This document shows, piece by piece, positions 42,699-43,953 of a DNA stretch of 43,953 nt (within the stretch, counting starts at the first letter, position 1; each line of letters begins with the position of its first letter). A program made the position numbers and the translations under genes. Under the pieces are notes generated by a model that was not told the DNA's origin, ran no database searches, and was given only the letters and a program-made list of their open reading frames with translations. This DNA comes from Candidatus Nanopelagicaceae bacterium. Lineage in GTDB: Bacteria; Actinomycetota; Actinomycetes; Nanopelagicales; Nanopelagicaceae. Location: positions 1-43,953 of the forward strand of contig SHVD01000002.1 of NCBI GenBank assembly GCA_009691185.1, given 5' to 3'.

Positions 42699-43691
42699 AT
42701 GAAAGCAGTAATTGCGGAAAACTTAGTTAAAACCTATAACAAAGGCGCAGTCAAAGCATTAGATGGATTAAATCTTGATGTTGAAGAGGGCACAGTTCTT
42801 GGGGTACTTGGACCAAATGGCGCTGGGAAAACTACAACTGTAAGAATATTAGCAACCTTACTTTCACCAGATTCTGGCAATGCAACTGTTGCTGGAATTG
42901 ATGTATTAAAACATCCCGACGAGGTTAGAAAATTGATTGGATTATCTGGTCAATATGCTGCAGTTGATGAGACTTTAACTGGCTGGGATAACTTAATTAT
43001 GTTTGGCCGACTTTATCATCTATCCGCAAAGGCAACTAAACAACGTGCAATTGAATTGCTCGAGCAGTTTGCATTATCCGATGCGGCAAAGCGACCAATA
43101 AAAACCTATTCAGGTGGAATGCGGCGCAGATTAGATCTGGCTGCTTCATTAATTATCCGACCAAAAGTTTTATTTTTAGATGAGCCAACCACCGGACTTG
43201 ACCCAAGAGGGCGACAAGATATGTGGGGTGTGATTGATGATTTAGTTAAGAGTGGGGTGACATTGTTATTAACCACGCAATATCTGGAAGAGGCAGATCA
43301 CTTAGCTGATGAGATTGCAGTTATTGATCATGGAAAAGTGATTGCTCGGGGCACCTCTGATTCTTTAAAAAAGCAGGTGGGTGGTGAGCGGCTAGAGATA
43401 GTGGTAGAAAATGAGCACCTGGAGGTGGTTAAAGATATTGTTGCCAGAGTTAGTGGCAGTGCAATTAATATTGATGAGGGGCTACGCCAGGTATCAGCCC
43501 CAGTTACCACTGGCAGCAAGGCATTGATTGAAGCGGCAAAGATGTTGGATGAAAAGGGAATCCATCCATTAGATATTGGACTTAAGCGGCCATCATTAGA
43601 TGATGTCTTTCTCTCCTTAACTGGACATGTGGCCGAGGAGAAAAAAGAAGAAGAGGTATTAGTTAATAAGGGTAGGAGACGGGGCAAATGA
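42699..43691 (+). CDS. ABC exporter ATP-binding protein (DrrA-like)
   Basis: 330 residues of the DrrA/daunorubicin-resistance ATPase family. Walker A GPNGAGKTTT near residues 38-47, Q-loop LSGQYAAVDETLTGWDNL, signature YSGGMRRRLDLAASL, Walker B VLFLDEPTTGLDP and the H-loop TTQYLEEAD follow in order. A C-terminal domain of about 100 residues (DUF4162-like) includes IHPLDIGLKRPSLDDVFLSL, typical of this branch. It powers the permease that follows, whose ATG overlaps its TGA stop (ATGA). Confidence 0.95.
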   Translation: MKAVIAENLVKTYNKGAVKALDGLNLDVEEGTVLGVLGPNGAGKTTTVRILATLLSPDSGNATVAGIDVLKHPDEVRKLIGLSGQYAAVDETLTGWDNLIMFGRLYHLSAKATKQRAIELLEQFALSDAAKRPIKTYSGGMRRRLDLAASLIIRPKVLFLDEPTTGLDPRGRQDMWGVIDDLVKSGVTLLLTTQYLEEADHLADEIAVIDHGKVIARGTSDSLKKQVGGERLEIVVENEHLEVVKDIVARVSGSAINIDEGLRQVSAPVTTGSKALIEAAKMLDEKGIHPLDIGLKRPSLDDVFLSLTGHVAEEKKEEEVLVNKGRRRGK

Positions 43692-43953
43692 TTAATTTCA
43701 TCTCAGATGCAGCAGTAATTACGAAGCGCCAGTTATTACAACTCTCTCGGGTGCCAGAGTTACTTTTGTTTTCAACTATTCAGCCGATTATGTTTGTTTT
43801 GTTATTTAGATATGTATTTGGTGGCTCAATTGATACTGGTCAGCCAGGTGGATATGTGCAGTTACTTATGCCCGGCATATTTGTACAAACAGTTGCCTTC
43901 ACTTTGGCAGGAACCGCAGTTGGCTTAGCTGCTGATATGCAAAAAGGATTAAT
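43688..43953 (+). CDS. ABC exporter permease (DrrB-like), partial
   Basis: The first 88 codons of an ABC-2 type permease, cut by the window edge. It begins MINFISDAAVITKRQLLQLS, then a first membrane helix (LLLFSTIQPIMFVLLFRYVFGG) and the ABC-2 segment YVQLLMPGIFVQTVAFTLAG with a following helix. This is the normal DrrB start. The start overlaps the ATPase stop, so translation is coupled. Confidence 0.93.
   Translation, partial: MINFISDAAVITKRQLLQLSRVPELLLFSTIQPIMFVLLFRYVFGGSIDTGQPGGYVQLLMPGIFVQTVAFTLAGTAVGLAADMQKGL

Overview
The window reads as a chromosomal segment of a streamlined, AT-rich actinobacterium, most consistent with the freshwater Nanopelagicales (acI) type. This placement is inferred from gene order and content; no rRNA is present to prove it. 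The evidence is actinobacterial gene blocks (rsmI/pmt, metG-tatD-ksgA-ispE, glmU-prs, rplY-pth, mfd-mazG-eno-ftsB-DUF501-ppx), a CopD-CtaG fusion, a SepX/GlpR-like membrane protein, very short intergenic gaps and many genes that look leaderless. I see no phage, insertion sequence or CRISPR array, and no gene-free stretch longer than about 300 bases.

Layout. 1-6.1 kb: homospermidine synthase (cut by the window edge), a membrane diguanylate cyclase, a TAT-exported Rieske-like protein, a secreted protein with a possible carbohydrate-binding module, and a coupled pair of a short-chain dehydrogenase and a saccharopine-dehydrogenase-family enzyme. 6.1-12.4 kb: tRNA-Arg, an MMPL exporter, a small acidic protein, an FmdB zinc ribbon, CopC-like and CopD-CtaG proteins, and an acyl-CoA dehydrogenase. 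12.4-16.5 kb: 5-formyl-THF cyclo-ligase diverging from a cell-division-type cluster (a shortened gephyrin/MoeA-like Glp, a RimJ-type acetyltransferase, a SepX/GlpR-like protein), then protein O-mannosyltransferase. 16.6-24.3 kb: rsmI, metG, tatD, ksgA, ispE, tRNA-Gln, glmU, prs, tRNA-Arg. 24.3-26.2 kb: a small accessory patch with a lipoprotein gene broken by a stop codon, small proteins and an S51-type hydrolase. 26.3-30.5 kb: rplY, pth, a collapsed ppdK remnant and ppc. 30.6-38.8 kb: mfd, a SurA-like lipoprotein, mazG, eno, ftsB/divIC, DUF501, ppx/gppA and a tRNA with anticodon UAA. 38.9-44 kb: Bax-inhibitor-1 family protein, two MFS exporters and a DrrAB-type ABC exporter (permease cut by the window edge).

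Most notable points. (1) A ppdK pseudogene of which only the N-terminal and C-terminal tips remain, joined across a deletion of most of the gene. The junction lies in a 25-base perfect inverted match to the coding sequence of ppc, about 0.5 kb away. (2) A Glp/MoeA-like protein that has lost subdomain II and the MoeA active-site motif but keeps its GlpR/SepX-type partner in synteny, suggesting a purely cell-division role. (3) A Rieske-like protein with a C-x5-H second cluster motif. (4) Two genes that appear to lack canonical start codons: prs (CTG) and an MFS exporter (probably ATC). (5) A short-variable-arm tRNA with anticodon UAA. (6) A recurring TANNNT-N6/7-ATG arrangement that marks leaderless starts and supports several otherwise unprovable small genes.
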